Assembly (NCBI GenBank): GCA_031841125.1
Contig: CM063112.1
Span: 10,132,603 to 10,196,602, forward strand
Direction of reading: 5' to 3'
Source: Acanthococcus lagerstroemiae
Taxonomy: Eukaryota > Arthropoda > Insecta > Hemiptera > Eriococcidae
Length of the DNA stretch: 64,000 nt
Every line of letters begins with the position of its first letter. The first letter of the stretch is position 1. Both the position numbers and the translations under genes were made by a program. Positions 43,870 to 56,313 of this stretch are shown here, piece after piece. The notes beneath the pieces are model-generated. The model saw nothing but the letters and a program-made list of their open reading frames with translations. It was not told the DNA's origin and did not search any database.

Positions 43870-46640
43870 TCAGTTAGACTTCCTTCGGTCAAGACTTTCA
43901 GGTCGGAGTCCTTACTTAATCTGAGGAGGTAACCTAAATTTATGGTGAGGCGAGTTTTATTGAGTATAAGGGATGATAATGAATTTTCTTGCAAAGGGAT
44001 GCGGTCACACTGGTTTTCATTTTTGTTAATGGAAGCAGATCGAGGTACGAGTGGGACAGTGTCCTGATCAGCGCTCTCACCTCTGGTTAGGACCCAGATT
44101 CAGACTATTTAGATTCGCTAAAACTCATTCTGATTTTGCTGAGACTCATTCAGCTGTCCTTGAAATTAATTAGGACCCATAAGATTTTTATCACACTTAT
44201 TTAGACCCCTCCTAAACTCACTCTCGTTCTATAAAGACTGGATAAGATTGATTCCATCAGTTGTGGTGATCTGAAGTTCTCCGGAGCAGAGAACGCATTT
44301 TTGACGACATTTTTTGTCAACATATTTTTGTCAAGCAAAACAAAAAGGAATGTTCGGCGTAGTATGGAGGGGTTAGGGAGGACAGACTGTCTGTGGTTCC
44401 ATGTTGTCTTCTGACCGCCAGTTTCCATTTTCTTAATTCAAATATTTGAAAATTGTTAAACTGCTACCACTTGCTACTGAAAAATGTTGTATACTGAGTA
44501 ATGGTGGAAAATCGCATTGAGTAACAATTTTCCCAAAGGGCGCTGCTGTCTAGGATTTTTATGTGGAGCCTTTTTCTTCAGGACTGCCACCGCTGATTCT
44601 GACTATGTTACGATTCATCAGAGCCGCTATACTTGTCTTGTATTGAGAGTGATAAAGCTCCGGCGAGACTTATATGGATCCTGAGAATTATAATTCAGAC
44701 TCTGTTAAAGTTAATTTAAATTTTGCTGGAACTAGTTCAGACTTTGTGAAGATTCCTTTTAGATTCGATACGATTCATTCAGATTATGCCAGATTTTTCA
44801 GACCTAAGTGTTCTAGGTGTTTGGCCATCCTGGCGAAACGTGTTCTGCGTTATTGATATCTGATATCAGAAATAATCAATTGTGTTGACTTTTGTTACTT
44901 GGAAATTTTGAATTTGGGTTGATGACTTTTTTGTTTTTGAAACGGTCTTTTAAGCAGCGGGACTTAGTTATGGGATGTGTCCGAGTAGTGTGAAAATCAA
45001 ATTACGAAGTATAGTTAATTATCCATTTAGATACCTCTCTATAAAAATAATAAGAATTGATTGGGCTCCGACCAGAATCTTTAAGACTCATTTAGACTTT
45101 GTTGAAAGTCTTCTCAGAGCCTGCGTTAAGGTTTTGATATGGTGAGCTAAGGTAAAGTGGCTTGATATGTACTGGTTTTTATTATGGATCCCCAGCCTAC
45201 CTCATCAGTTTATGGCGCTACCTGCCGACAAGAAACATAGAAACATGAGCTGTTGTTTTTGATCTACTGTCTTGATACGTTCAACCTTGAAAGCAAAAGA
45301 AAGAAAAAAAAAAGTACTTGGAAGAAACTATTTTCAGATGCTTTCAACTTTTTTATTGTAATGTGTGTTTCTGTCATAATTTAGAAAAGAGTTATTGAAA
45401 AACATTTTTAAGGTGTTAGTTTTAGTCTAAAGGAATACGATTCGAACTAAATTTTATAGAATTTTCTGATTGACGGTTCAGAACTGGCAGTAATTGATTT
45501 TGAAAGGTATTAGTTTTGGTACCTCAGTATGGATCACCTACGATAACATAAAAATGAGCTCAAGAATTAGAATTACGAGCGTTAATTTTTACAAATGGCA
45601 AAACATCTTTCATTATGAACCGAAAATAAAAATGCAATCGGCTGTTCTCAGCGTGTCAAGAAAAGAAACTGGCTATCTAAAAGCTTACAAACTATGTGAT
45701 GCGGCCATTGAGGACCGCTCAAATCCAAACAAATATGTTTGCTCAACATGTTTGAATTTTGAATTCATGATACCTAATTTTTTTTCACTAATCGAAACTG
45801 TTCAATTGAATACTAAACGTTTATTTTGTAATTTTGATTTTTTTTTTTTGAAAGTCGTCCATATTAAGGACCCATTTTTTCGATTTTCTAAAATCATAAC
45901 ATTTACATTTACATTTAAAAAAACATTAAAAACCCAATTTTTATGTTAATGATGAAATTTTCTTTTGGTGGGGGGGGGGGGTCCTTTGGCTACCATGCAA
46001 GGCTATTAGCAATATTTTCAGGCTCATAGGAGCCAACTTATAACCAAACAATAAAATGTGGTCGTTATTAGTCTACCTTACCTTATTGGTATCCTGTACC
46101 GGCATCAGCTCTGGACATACTTTTTCGTAGAAAATTGAAGGGGGAGACGGTCGGCTTTTAGTATACAGAAACTGATTTGTGTGAGGTGTCCAAGGGACTA
46201 AAATAACAATTACAAATTACATCGAACCGAAAAATTGCCATTTTCTGCCATCGGCACGTAAACTGTATCTGCCGGAGATGAAAAGTGCTTTAAAAGATTT
46301 ATATCCTTGATGCTGTAGTGACTATGATTTTTTTATAATAGCTTAGGGGTCCGACTCTCTAGTTATCCTCGTTCGCCTGCAACAAATACGCTTTCTGTAT
46401 TTCGTATGTGCTGTAGATTTTGTCCTCATCTTATCTTCTCATACAGAGAATTTAGTTTTCCTATAAGAGTAGTTACGTATGTATACTCCACACGCGAGAG
46501 CTTGGTTTCGGAGCCGGCACGAGGAGGAGGTGCCCCCCATATTCCTAGAATTATTCTCAAAAATTAGGAAAAATTTAGAAGCTGAGAAGCTCTTCTTTTT
46601 AGTTTGCTTATCAACCGAAATTTCAGTTGGGATTTAGAAT
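43870..46640. other. Unassigned DNA with GACTC satellite islands
   Basis: No gene recognised. GACTCATTC-type repeats occur at 44,095-44,230, 44,690-44,810 and 45,065-45,130. A 151-codon plus-strand frame at 45,494-45,949 has no known domain and ends in a low-complexity Phe/Thr tail. There are G-runs at 45,969-45,980. Confidence 0.45.
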
Positions 46641-47840
46641 GTACCTCCAGCACGTTTTCACGACAGCTCTTCTCAGTTCCCGCTGGAATTTCTTAGTCGT
46701 AGCTCTGTATCCGTGACACCAGAAACTGTCTGATTAAGTCGAACTTCGACAGTACCGTGCCGCTGCTTTAACCTCAGAAATTTTTTCCATCTAAGACAGC
46801 CAGCGCGATCTATGCCGGCAATGGCGTAAGCATTTCGTGGTGGTTCGTCGGGTTGCCGAGCTATCGCTGCGTTCAGGGGCAACGAACGCTTTTCGTCATC
46901 GGCGTCCTCGTCGTTGCTCTATCTAAACTCCTCCCATAAATTTTTATTACAGCGACACCGTTTATTTATTTACTTTTTGGGTTACGTCTTCCCAGTGGTA
47001 CAACGTATATCACCATCTTAACGATGTACATACCGGCCGAACGCCATTAAAACGTTATTTTCCAAACATTTATAAGAAAGTCAAAAAAAAAAAAAGAGGC
47101 TGTAAATTAGCTTTCTTTACAAATATTGATATTTGGGAGCCGCTCTCAGGTACATAACTAACGTGTTCGGAATCTTGTTCGCTTTGTCTGTATCGCTGTG
47201 TGTTTGCTTTTTCTCTCGTTTCCGTCGACTGTAAAAGTTAACGAGGGAAAGTGTGAGGTTTGTCACGAGGAATTGGAAAAAAAAGAAACAGTAGCGTTCG
47301 TCGAAGGAATTCCGGTAGCTATGTTAGTGGTCAGGAACTTTGAAATGCAGAAATGCGGTCGTGCTCTCTCCGGCAGCGTGCAAATGCGTTGAAAAATGAC
47401 CGATGGTCGTCGATGTGCGGGTTGTGTGACGTGCCGATGAATCGGAATGTGAGAGCGAATCGCGGCACAGAACGAATATTGTACCAGCGTACACGTGAAA
47501 TGCGAGCACGTGTCATGTTCTCATGGGCTGAGTAATGCAGAGCCGAAGAATGATGGTTCTGCGTCATCTTGTCACAGACTCGTGAGGACGGAGATCTCGT
47601 AGAACCGTTCCAATTGGGGAAGGTGGCTTTTTATGGTAAATTTCGACGGGAGCAGGACCATCTAGAAAAATTTTGAAGGATCGATTCGCTTCCTTAAGCC
47701 CTCAGTTTCTAGCTTGAGTCATTTTCTGTATAGGTTATAACATGTTAGTGTACCTGCAGGGAGATGAATGAGTTCATTTTCCGTAGAAATTTACGTTTCA
47801 AAACGTGTTATTGGTATTGTGGCGTCTCTCCCAACCTCAT
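46641..47840. other. GC-balanced unassigned island
   Basis: Little repeat content apart from an A-run at 47,080-47,094. Overlapping short frames at 47,324-47,567 on both strands carry no motif. Plausibly unique host DNA. Confidence 0.4.
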
Positions 47841-47844
47841 AGAT

Positions 47845-48125
47845 CAGGGTGACCACTTTCTGGAAGACCGGGAAAAGTCAAGGAATGTGAGCACACCTGG
47901 AAAAGTTCAGGAAAAGTCACGGCATTCTGGAAAAAGAAAACACAAAGAAATCAGGGAATTTTGAAGAAAATTCTATGTGTACACTTTTCTCTCTGTCAGA
48001 TTCGATTGAACATTTTTTTTAAAATATAATTTTTTGTTATGAAAAAGTTGTAAAATGGACTGGAAAAATCAGAAAAAATCTGGAAAAGTTAGGGATTCTT
48101 TTGTATTCAAAAACTGGCCACCCTG
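47845..48125. mobile_element. CAGGGTG-group MITE
   Basis: 281 bp from CAGGGTGACCACTTTC to AACTGGCCACCCTG with a 5-bp direct repeat TAGAT at 47,840-47,844 and 48,126-48,130. The interior is dominated by CTGGAAAA(G/A)TCAGG phrases, also seen near 14,110-14,175. Confidence 0.88.
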
Positions 48126-48130
48126 TAGAT

Positions 48131-50135
48131 GATCTCGGACGCAGATGCAAGTATATGCCGCATCGGCGGGGTATATGTTACCGTAAATTTTTTTTAATCG
48201 TGACGGTTAGTTTGGAGTTGTATCTTGTGGCACCTTACCCCATTACCCTCGCTAGTGCCCCATTCCGGTTGATCTGTCACTTGGGACAAAAGGAGCCGGC
48301 GCGCTGGAAGCCAATTTGATACCTTCGGCGAATTATCACCGAGTAGGCTGACCAACTGGAAGCAAGGGGTAAGAATCACAGCTAGGGGAAAGTCCCGAAC
48401 TGGGCTGCAGGCCTGATAACGACGTCTTTCGGTGCTGCTTGTTTCATCAGCTTCCGACATGCTTGGCAGGGAACTCATTCCTCCGTTGTGAACCTGCTGC
48501 CTTTCTGGTAGTTGACGACCATTCTCCACGTGTGGCGTGAAGTGTCGTGGTCATCAGTGTGAGACCATCACGCCGAGGTCACATACCTGCTTAAGACATT
48601 TTAGATAAGTTTCCGTGTAGTTCCTTTACGGTTCGCTCGGCCTATCTAGTAACTGAAGACTCATTTTTACCGAGGTCCTACTCTTTCGGACTCTTCTAAA
48701 ACACACTGAAACATGTTTATAACTCATTCTGACTTGCTGAAAATTTTGTCTGTTCATCCTTCACATTCGACCAAAACTTGTCCGGACGCGTTCAGCTTCC
48801 TGTACTCTAAATTTGAATCAGCGGAATTCGTTGGATTTTTCAGCTGTAGGTATTCCGACTACGTGATCATTGATTCAAATCAGCGTATATATCCTGTGAG
48901 TCAGCGCATATATGCTGACTTCAATCAGCAATCCCGTGACTTGTAGCCAGGAGCGGAGTGAGACTAAAAAGGCCACCGGGAAAATCAAAATTTCAGGACT
49001 CCTCTGGGCCGCGAAGGCGCATCTCAATTAATTAAATATAGTGGTAAATATAACTCTTGGGGGGACGGCAGAGTCCTGTAGGGTCGAAGGTGTAATTAGT
49101 GGTATTATACTTTAAGGTGATGAATCAGCTCGTTGAAAGTTTTTATCTTCCTATGCTTACCTGGCGTAAGGGTAAACCGTGATCGAGAAGGCGGTTCCCT
49201 CAGGTTGAGACTAGGACAATTCCAGCCCGAAAATCGGAGTGAAAAGATAGTTATCCGGTCCCACTTTACGTTGCTTATTCCTGAGCTTCGAACTACCCAT
49301 CCCCTAGGGAAAATTATCACCCTATGGAACTGTGGCATACGGGAAGAAATTATGATTCTTCTTCTACGGAATATGGAATCTTACTGCTGAAACAATTTTC
49401 AATATTCAACAAGAAAAAGAAGACAGATGAAGGTTCTCAAATTGTCCAGATGAGGGCCGCTGATTTTTCAAGTCGAGCTGATTTCAAACTTTTTTTAGGG
49501 GAGAAAGGGGATGTAACCTCCATCTTCATTGTGAGTAATAACGTGAGACTGCTTTAGGACTAATTTAATCGCTTTTTGAATTTGTGAACATTCATCATGT
49601 CATCTTTTTTGAAACTTATTTTGACCTTTCTCCAGCTCATGCCGACTCTACTGAGCCTCCTTCAGCTGCTCTTATGGAATTGTGCCTTCCTCCTCTCTCT
49701 CGTCAGGTCTGCGCTTAGGACTCGTTATGACTCTTGGGACTCTTTTGGAACTCATCCATTCAGACTCTGTTAAAACTCGTTGCCACTTATCTCAGACTCG
49801 TTAAGATTCATTCAGACTCATTTAAACTTCCGAGGAACTCTGTTCAGACTACACTATAGAGAACTGGAAAGAGATAGTGACCTCTGAATCCTCGATGTTG
49901 ACGCCATACTTCATATTTTACAATGTGTAGAGTAGGGTTTCAGGTTTTTCGCACAGATCCGGGAGAGGAAACAGAGTTTAAAGCTCGAAAAAAATTATTC
50001 GTTGGAGCCGAAGTCAGTTTTAGAACTGAGCCGGTCAGATTTGGCTCCGTCTTTGTCTTTGGCTTTGGCTCTGAATTTTTAACATATCCTCTTCCCACCC
50101 ACATTCTCTTGCAGGTTGCGCCCATTTCATTTTAA
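48131..50135. other. Unassigned DNA with satellite islands
   Basis: No gene recognised. GACTC-type repeats at 48,650-48,830 and 49,720-49,850, and a TCAGCATATATGC-type duplication near 48,880-48,920. The rest is featureless to me. Confidence 0.45.
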
Positions 50136-50138
50136 ATC

Positions 50139-50467
50139 TGCAGCCCGATAAAAGTTCTTTGCGGGAGCCAGAACCGGAGCCCAGAAAAAATGATTTGCTG
50201 GTACTGGGCCAGCCTTGGAATTTTACCGGAACAAGAGCGAAATCTTGGCTGCTGTTTTCAGTTCCTGGGCAAACTTCTATTAAAGAAAGCATCCCTCACA
50301 CATAATCCCATGCTGCTTACGCCCGTCTCCCTTTAGCGCTGTAAGCCGGTGAAAATTATTTGCGGGAGCTAGAAATGAAGCCAGAAAAAATGATTTTTTT
50401 GAATGCTGAGGCCCGCTTTGGAAGTTTACCGGAACAAGAGCTGAATCTTGGGTCCAGTTTTTAAGGT
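50139..50467. repeat. Diverged ~198-bp tandem duplication
   Basis: 50,139-50,270 and 50,337-50,467 share GCGGGAGC(C/T)AGAA, GCCCAGAAAAAATGATT, TTTACCGGAACAAGAGC and AATCTTGG in the same order. Overlapping frames here are repeat products. Confidence 0.8.
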
Positions 50468-50664
50468 CGTAGGTACACGGTCGTCGTCGTCTGAGTTTCT
50501 TCGCGGCTGAAGACCCCATTCTGTAATGCACCAGCTTTTGTTATCGCCGAATGTGGGCGTACCGATGGCTCGTAAATCTAATTCTGATTTGATTATCCGA
50601 TGGAATTCTTCAGAACAGTCAAAGTATTCCGGTTCTGTCACTAGGGACGAAACTACTTTGGGGA

Positions 50665-50910
50665 GGGGATGAAACATCCCCCAATAACTTGGCAGTCTGC
50701 AAATTTTGAAACTGTTTATTTGGATTTTTCATTTTCTGTGATCGTTTGTTTGTTTGTTTGTTGTTGTTGTTGTTTTTTTGTGGTTTGTTTTTTTCAATTA
50801 AGAAATGTTTTGATTGAAAAATCGGCAAATTGTTAGTATTCTAAAAAATTTTGTCGGCGGATTTCTAGTTATCAAAAAGTATTTGTCGGCAAATTTTTCG
50901 GTGCCACTGG
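50665..50910 (+). repeat. CGGCAAATTTTT repeat, copy 3
   Basis: GATGAAACATCCCCCAATAACTTGGCAGTC through TTTGTCGGCAAATTTTTCGG parallels 29,245-29,455. It contains a GTTT/GTT microsatellite (50,744-50,776) as an expansion relative to copy 2. Confidence 0.78.
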
Positions 50911-52072
50911 CGTACGCGGTCTACCCGAGTTTCCACTACTAGCGTATGCGATCTATGTACCAACGGAACTCGCATATATGAACTTGTACGCATGTTGGTA
51001 TGTAAAAGGTTGACTGCTGAAGGGTTCCGACACGACATGATGAATCATCAAGACAACTACGTTAACCCGACAACTGGAGCTCATACCCAGGCAATCGAAC
51101 GCTCCTGGTAGATGCTAAGACATCGCTTTTGAAGAAGGGAGGAGTTCCGCTGTACGCTCTGCAAAGCCATCTGGACCACTTCTGTTGGAAAATGAAACGC
51201 AAGAATGAACCCAGACGTATTTGTGGGAATTTTTATGACATTCGACGCACGCAAGTCTGACGACTGAAACGTTCGTGAATCAGGACGAAACCCTTCTCAG
51301 GGTGAATTTTGGAAGACGTGTAACCCTACCTCTTCGTGGTGTCTTCTGGGTAATACTAACAGACTTAAGGCATAGAACATAGTGGTACATTGCCAACGTT
51401 GATAGATCTCAGCATTGTAGATCACAAAACCTCGGTAGAGTGCGTACGCTAATGGCACCAATTTCGGTGCCCCCCCCCCGCCCAACTAAAAGTCCAGTTT
51501 CGTCTCTGTATGTCGCCAGGGTACTGTGAGTATGTGAACAGAATATACACAATAATCCTCCGTGCTGTTCTGTTCTGGCCAGTTGATTCCCACCCATCTG
51601 AACTCCTACATTCTTCACGATGGAATGAATAACGTCTTTGGATCCTTTTAGCTGCCCACCCGGCAGTCTCTCTCCATTGGTTAGCCATCCATACACATGT
51701 GACCAAGTAATCTCAGATGGTAATTCTATCAAAGAAATGATCCAGTTTTGCTGAGGGAAATTCATAGAATCAATGTTAGTAAAAGGTGAATAAAATTGAC
51801 AGTGGCGTCGCGTGGTGCTCTTTCCCAGGTGTTCAACTGGCGGGTCTACACCCTCCCTCCCCCACAAAAAAATCAGTATGTATCAAAAACTTATGGTCAG
51901 TATCAGTATGTATAATAATGAGTGTCAGTGAAGAATGAAGTTGCATCTGTCTACTCACCACATAGCATGCGCATGCGCTTCTGGAACGTTCATTTTTGCT
52001 GATGAGCACCCTGCCATTTAAATTAACAAAGTCTCCGCTTCACTCTTTGTGGTCTTTGTTTCAAACGCCACT
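50911..52072. other. Unassigned DNA
   Basis: No gene recognised. A 152-codon minus-strand frame (51,409-51,867) has no known motif. A C-run at 51,472-51,479, and CAGTGGCGTCGCG at about 51,799, may mark the end of a decayed short element. Confidence 0.4.
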
Positions 52073-52305
52073 GCGACAAGACCGACAAGAGTGTGCAATG
52101 TTGCTAGTGAACTTCCTGCGCGATTCCCATAGTATGTGACAAAGATAACGCCACTGCGACAAGACCGACAAGAGTGTGCAATGTTGCTAGTGAACGTCCC
52201 ACGCGATTCCCATAGTATGTGACAAAGATAACAAAACTGCGACAGGAGTGTGCAATGTTGCTAGTGAACATCCTGCGCGATTCCCATAGTGTGTGACAAA
52301 GAGAA
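52073..52305. repeat. 83-bp minisatellite, about 2.8 units
   Basis: Units start with GCGACA at 52,073, 52,156 and 52,239. Each carries GTGTGCAATGTTGCTAGTGAAC and GCGATTCCCATAGT. The third unit lacks about 9 bp near its start. Confidence 0.96.
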
Positions 52306-52603
52306 GAACCGCGCAAAACGCGAAGAGGAAAATTCGGGCTATTTTTCAATTTTTTGAGGTTATGTTATATTTTGTATTTTAATCAAAATTTAAATTTTCC
52401 TTGTTTCTGGGATTTTTGTTGTAAGACAGAAATTAAGTGGATGTGCAGTGAACATCTTGAACACCTAGACACAACGCCACCAAAAATTGAGGAAGGGAGA
52501 AAAGAAGAAAGAAAGAAAAAAGTGTTAGGAAGAATGAAAAGGAGAAGAAAAAATTCGGAAAAAGTCTTCGTTCGTCCAGTTTAGAGAGCCTGGCAAGCTG
52601 ACC

Positions 52604-52763
52604 AGAGCTCTATGGGCGGAGTGCTGACATACGCCATTTTGGATCATACCGCGCGCGTGGATGCCGAATCGACTACGCGGTGCGCTCCGCGTAGTTGGAC
52701 TTGGCATCCACGGACGCGGTATGATCCAAAATGGCGTATGTCCGCGCTCTTCCTATAGAGCTC
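52604..52763. mobile_element. Near-perfect hairpin / fold-back element
   Basis: Arms 52,604-52,678 and about 52,688-52,763 are inverted copies: GACATACGCCATTTTGGATC on the left and GATCCAAAATGGCGTATGTC on the right, and CTACGCG opposite CGCGTAG around a loop of under 12 nt. The ends are AGAGCTCTATGGG and CCTATAGAGCTC. GC-rich and non-coding. Confidence 0.9.
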
Positions 52764-53810
52764 CCGACTTTGCTGATTTTCCGCGTGTGAGGCCGATTGC
52801 GCTTCGGCCTCTACGAGTGCACATCGTTATTCACCGACCATCACTAGTTGGCAATGGCGACGCCGAACCTGCGTCGACAGAGTGCCTTAGAACTACACAG
52901 TTCTGCAATCTGCGTGCAAAGGTCACTTTCGATAACGTCGTGGAAGATGAAAATTTCAAATGGCCGCAAGTTGTCGCCGCTAAATTTCCGAAACCGAACC
53001 CCGTCGACCGAAATCGCCCGGCAGGAAGTACGTTAAAATGTTTACACCGATAGCGCTAATGTTTCGATAAGTTACCTTACTCTTTTCCTTTCGGCCTCTT
53101 TCGTTCTCTCGCTCTGCTTTACGACATATGGTACCGGGGAAAATTGAAAAAAAAAAAAAAAAAAAAAAGGCAACCAGGTGGGACGAAGTTCTTTTTCCCA
53201 ATTCTTTCACCTGCGACCGAATTCATGAATATGGATAAAGCTACAAACGTGAATACATTAACAGTAATACCGATGTTGTTCCTGCATATCTGTTGTCCTT
53301 GTTTGTAAAAAAGCGAGTCAAATAAAAACTTATCGACAGTTCCGACATAATTTTTACTCGCAACATTTCCTTTATCTGAAACTAATGTGACTCGAATCAA
53401 TGACCTGTTTTCAACTTCGTACACGCCGCGATTAAGAATATTTATGGTGCAGTTACGTTTCTTCGTTTTTATTTTATTTTATTTTTATTTATTTATGTGC
53501 GTTTTACGGAATTATACTTCAATGATGTCCGGATTAAGGGTGTGTTCGCGCCGTAACATCGCCGCTTGTGAAGCTCGATAAATTAACGCGAACGAGAAAA
53601 ACAGAAAAAAAAATTGTCTTCGACGGGTTTGCGCCGCGAATGCGATGTATTCGGCAGGGGTCACTTGTGGTGGCAGGGCAGAAGGAGGGGATGAGTGAAC
53701 GGCGACCTGCAGTATACGTCGAAGTATTCGCGAGTAAATTAATCGACTTGTGGAGTAACGAAATTTCGCGCTTCGTGATTTTCACAAGTTATCGTAGAGG
53801 CCAGGGACGG
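52764..53810. other. GC-balanced unassigned island
   Basis: Apart from an A-run at 53,145-53,168, no repeat is visible. A 130-codon plus-strand frame (52,661-53,053) begins inside the hairpin and lacks known motifs. Confidence 0.4.
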
Positions 53811-55079
53811 ATTTAGGGAACACTTCAAAATGTGAAGGAATAACTTTATATCTCCCCCTCCTTCCTGAAAAGTAGTTAGATCAGTAGTTCTCAACGGGGG
53901 CGATAACGTCCTCTGGGAGGTGATGTAGAGGTACCGAGGGGTGGCAGGCTTGTTTTGAGCGGTAGGAAGGCGATGAGTATGTTACGGGCAGTCGGGGGCG
54001 GAGAGTGTGACTTCGAAGAACTCCACTCTCTCATCTCAAAATTCAGTAGAATCAATTTGCAACTTCAAGGGGATGAAGTCAGTTTGATTACAACAAAATT
54101 TGTTATTTCTGCTTTCCTCCAGCACCCCTCCCTCCCCAACAAAAAATAATAATATGAAAACTTTGTGTAAGCAGAATTTTTGCCGCAACGAGTTGAGCCA
54201 GTTTCCAATCGTGTCGGATCTTCGTAAGTCTGAGGTCAGTGAAATACCCTTTGGTGACCCACAAGCGTACTTTCAACACCTGGAGTTTTTGCACGAGGAC
54301 TTTTCTGAACGTTTTGAGGATACTTTATCTCTGGAAATTCGTCAATCGGCATGAGTCCTTTTATCAATATTGAGACAGCAGCGGTTGAGGTTTAGGAAGA
54401 ACTGACTAAACTTTCCAACACCTGAGACGCTGGAAACCAGCTTCCATGATGGTAATAGGCTCACGGAATTTTGGCTGCAAACCAACATCGCTCACCGCTA
54501 CCCTGGAGTGCGAAGCGTCGTGAAAAAGTTTTTGACTCCCCCCCCCTCTCCTCCTACCACGTCGAGCGGATCTTGTTTTTTTGGTTTGGTACAATGAAGT
54601 TCTGTTATCTGTTTTCATCGTTTTTCCAAATGTATTTTCCTTTCATTCATTTTTGTTTTCAAGAAATTTCTTTCGATTTTCAGTCTTCCCTTTTGGGTTG
54701 GCAAATGTTCAGCTCCTCTGGGGAGCTGTAGCTTTAAAAAGATTGAAACCCCCTGACTTAGAGGGTATGTTAGCCCGCGGGATGGTAATAGGAGTAATAT
54801 GTAACGGAGAAATAATAATAATAATAATAATAATGATAATAATGGTGCGGTGGGACGCACACTGGGCGAAATCGTGATTCTCGGCGGCCAAAACCTAACT
54901 ACCCGGTTTTGTCAATGTTTTCTTGGTTCCAAGTCAAAAATTGAACTTTGACTTGTACGTAGAAACACTTCCTTTCCTCCCAGTGGTCAGTCCCTATATA
55001 CAGGGTTAGTCGGTTTTTCTTCCGCCACTGGAAAACTAGTTTTTCGCGAAACCAGGCGCACGTTGTTTCACCAGGCGAG
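53811..55079. other. Unassigned DNA with AAT microsatellite
   Basis: No gene recognised. CAGGGACGGATTTAGG at about 53,803 resembles a short-element terminus without a visible partner. The AAT trinucleotide array is at 54,811-54,842. Confidence 0.45.
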
Positions 55080-55281
55080 CGGCCTCCTCGACAAGAATTT
55101 CATCGGATATCTTCGAGAAAAATCTCCTATTCAGGAAAAATTTGCGGCCATTTTCGAAGAATTTCATCGGGCATCATTGAGATATTTTATCAGAAATTTT
55201 AGGAAAAATCTCTAATGATTCTAAACAATTTTATAAAGAATCATCGAGAAGTATCTTTGATGATCTTGGAAGGATATCCTT

Positions 55282-56313
55282 CAGGTCCGTAGCTAGCCAT
55301 CTGCGGTAGGGGGTACTGACTGTTTACGGAGGGGGGAGGGGGCTTGAAGATAACTATAGTATATAACGTGAAGATTTCTATGAGGCAGTGGTGTAGCCAA
55401 AAGGGTGGGGGGAGGGAGCCCAAGGCACCTGAAATTGAATGTAAAAGATGCAAAAATGAGCAATTTTTCGCCTTTAAAACACGTTTTTTCGAATCATTTT
55501 CGCTCGAACAGTAATTTTACCTTCATTTTCATGAAATAGTCCTCTAATATCGACGATTTTTTAAAAAAATACCCCAATTTTTGGCTTTTTCTCCCTTGAA
55601 AATCTCACTCTCTCTCCCTCTTGGGAAAATCCTGGCTCTTGTATTCGAAGAAGTCGGAATCGAATTTCTTTCCTCGCATTTTTTGGATTTTACTGTAAAT
55701 TTTTTCAGCCACTTATCCATTATGTTTAAAATATCTAAACCAATCATTCTGAAAGAAAAATAGCAAATTTACAGAGTTACAGTAAGAACATTAAATTTGG
55801 TTTCAAAATTCATAATCAAAATTGGTGATTCAACTGACCGACAACCCATTGAAATAAAAATAGAATATATCGCGTGAAAAAAGATTAACACTTTTACAAC
55901 GATCAAATTTTGGAACTTTTAAAAGTAGAAAAATTCTATTTCTGTGGACTTATCAAGTTATCAGTTCTCAGTTCTCAAACAGCCAGTCAGGCATTTAGCC
56001 ATCGATATTCAGTGTGAACTGATGGATCGTAAGCCTACCACTGTGTTTGCGAATTGTAAAGTGACATAGAAAAAGGCCTGTGTGTCTGAAACTGCCGGAT
56101 GGACACTCGGGCCCTTTTCTTGTGACACACGTTACATAAGAACGACAAACACAGGATTCGTCTTTCAAAGCAAAATCAGTGTTGCCATCTTTATAAACAA
56201 TAAAATGTAGTGGGAAGAAAAGTTTTGAATAAAATTAGCGAGAAAAATATACAGAATTTGTTATTTTTATTCACAAAATTTTCACCCCCTAGCACCCCGT
56301 GCCTACGGGCCTG
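55282..56313. mobile_element. hAT-type element, CAGGTCCGTAG termini
   Basis: 1,032 bp with inverted ends CAGGTCCGTAG and CTACGGGCCTG (one mismatch). The 8-bp flanks ATATCCTT (55,274-55,281) and TTATCCTT (56,314-56,321) match at seven of eight positions. It sits in a satellite that resumes on the other side. No transposase is visible. A CAGTGGTGTAGCC MITE is nested at 55,386. Confidence 0.86.
55386..55640 (+). mobile_element. CAGTGGTGTAGCC MITE, right end lost
   Basis: Starts CAGTGGTGTAGCCAAAAGGG. Shares TAGTCCTCTAATATC and TTTTTCTCCCTTGAAAA with 15,358-15,518, and ends at AAAATCCTGGCT, just short of the expected ACGCCACTG. Nested in the 55,282 element. Confidence 0.8.

Noticed and set aside
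45494..45949. 151-codon plus-strand frame with a CSTC-type Cys pair
   Set aside because: Only one Cys pair, a low-complexity tail and no recognisable family; kept as unassigned DNA.
47324..47567. Overlapping open frames on both strands in a GC-balanced island
   Set aside because: All short, no motif, and mirrored frames on both strands point to composition rather than coding.
51409..51867. 152-codon minus-strand frame
   Set aside because: No motif, and it crosses a C-run and the edge of a possible short element.
52661..53053. 130-codon plus-strand frame after the hairpin
   Set aside because: Its start lies inside the inverted-repeat arm, and the rest has no motif.
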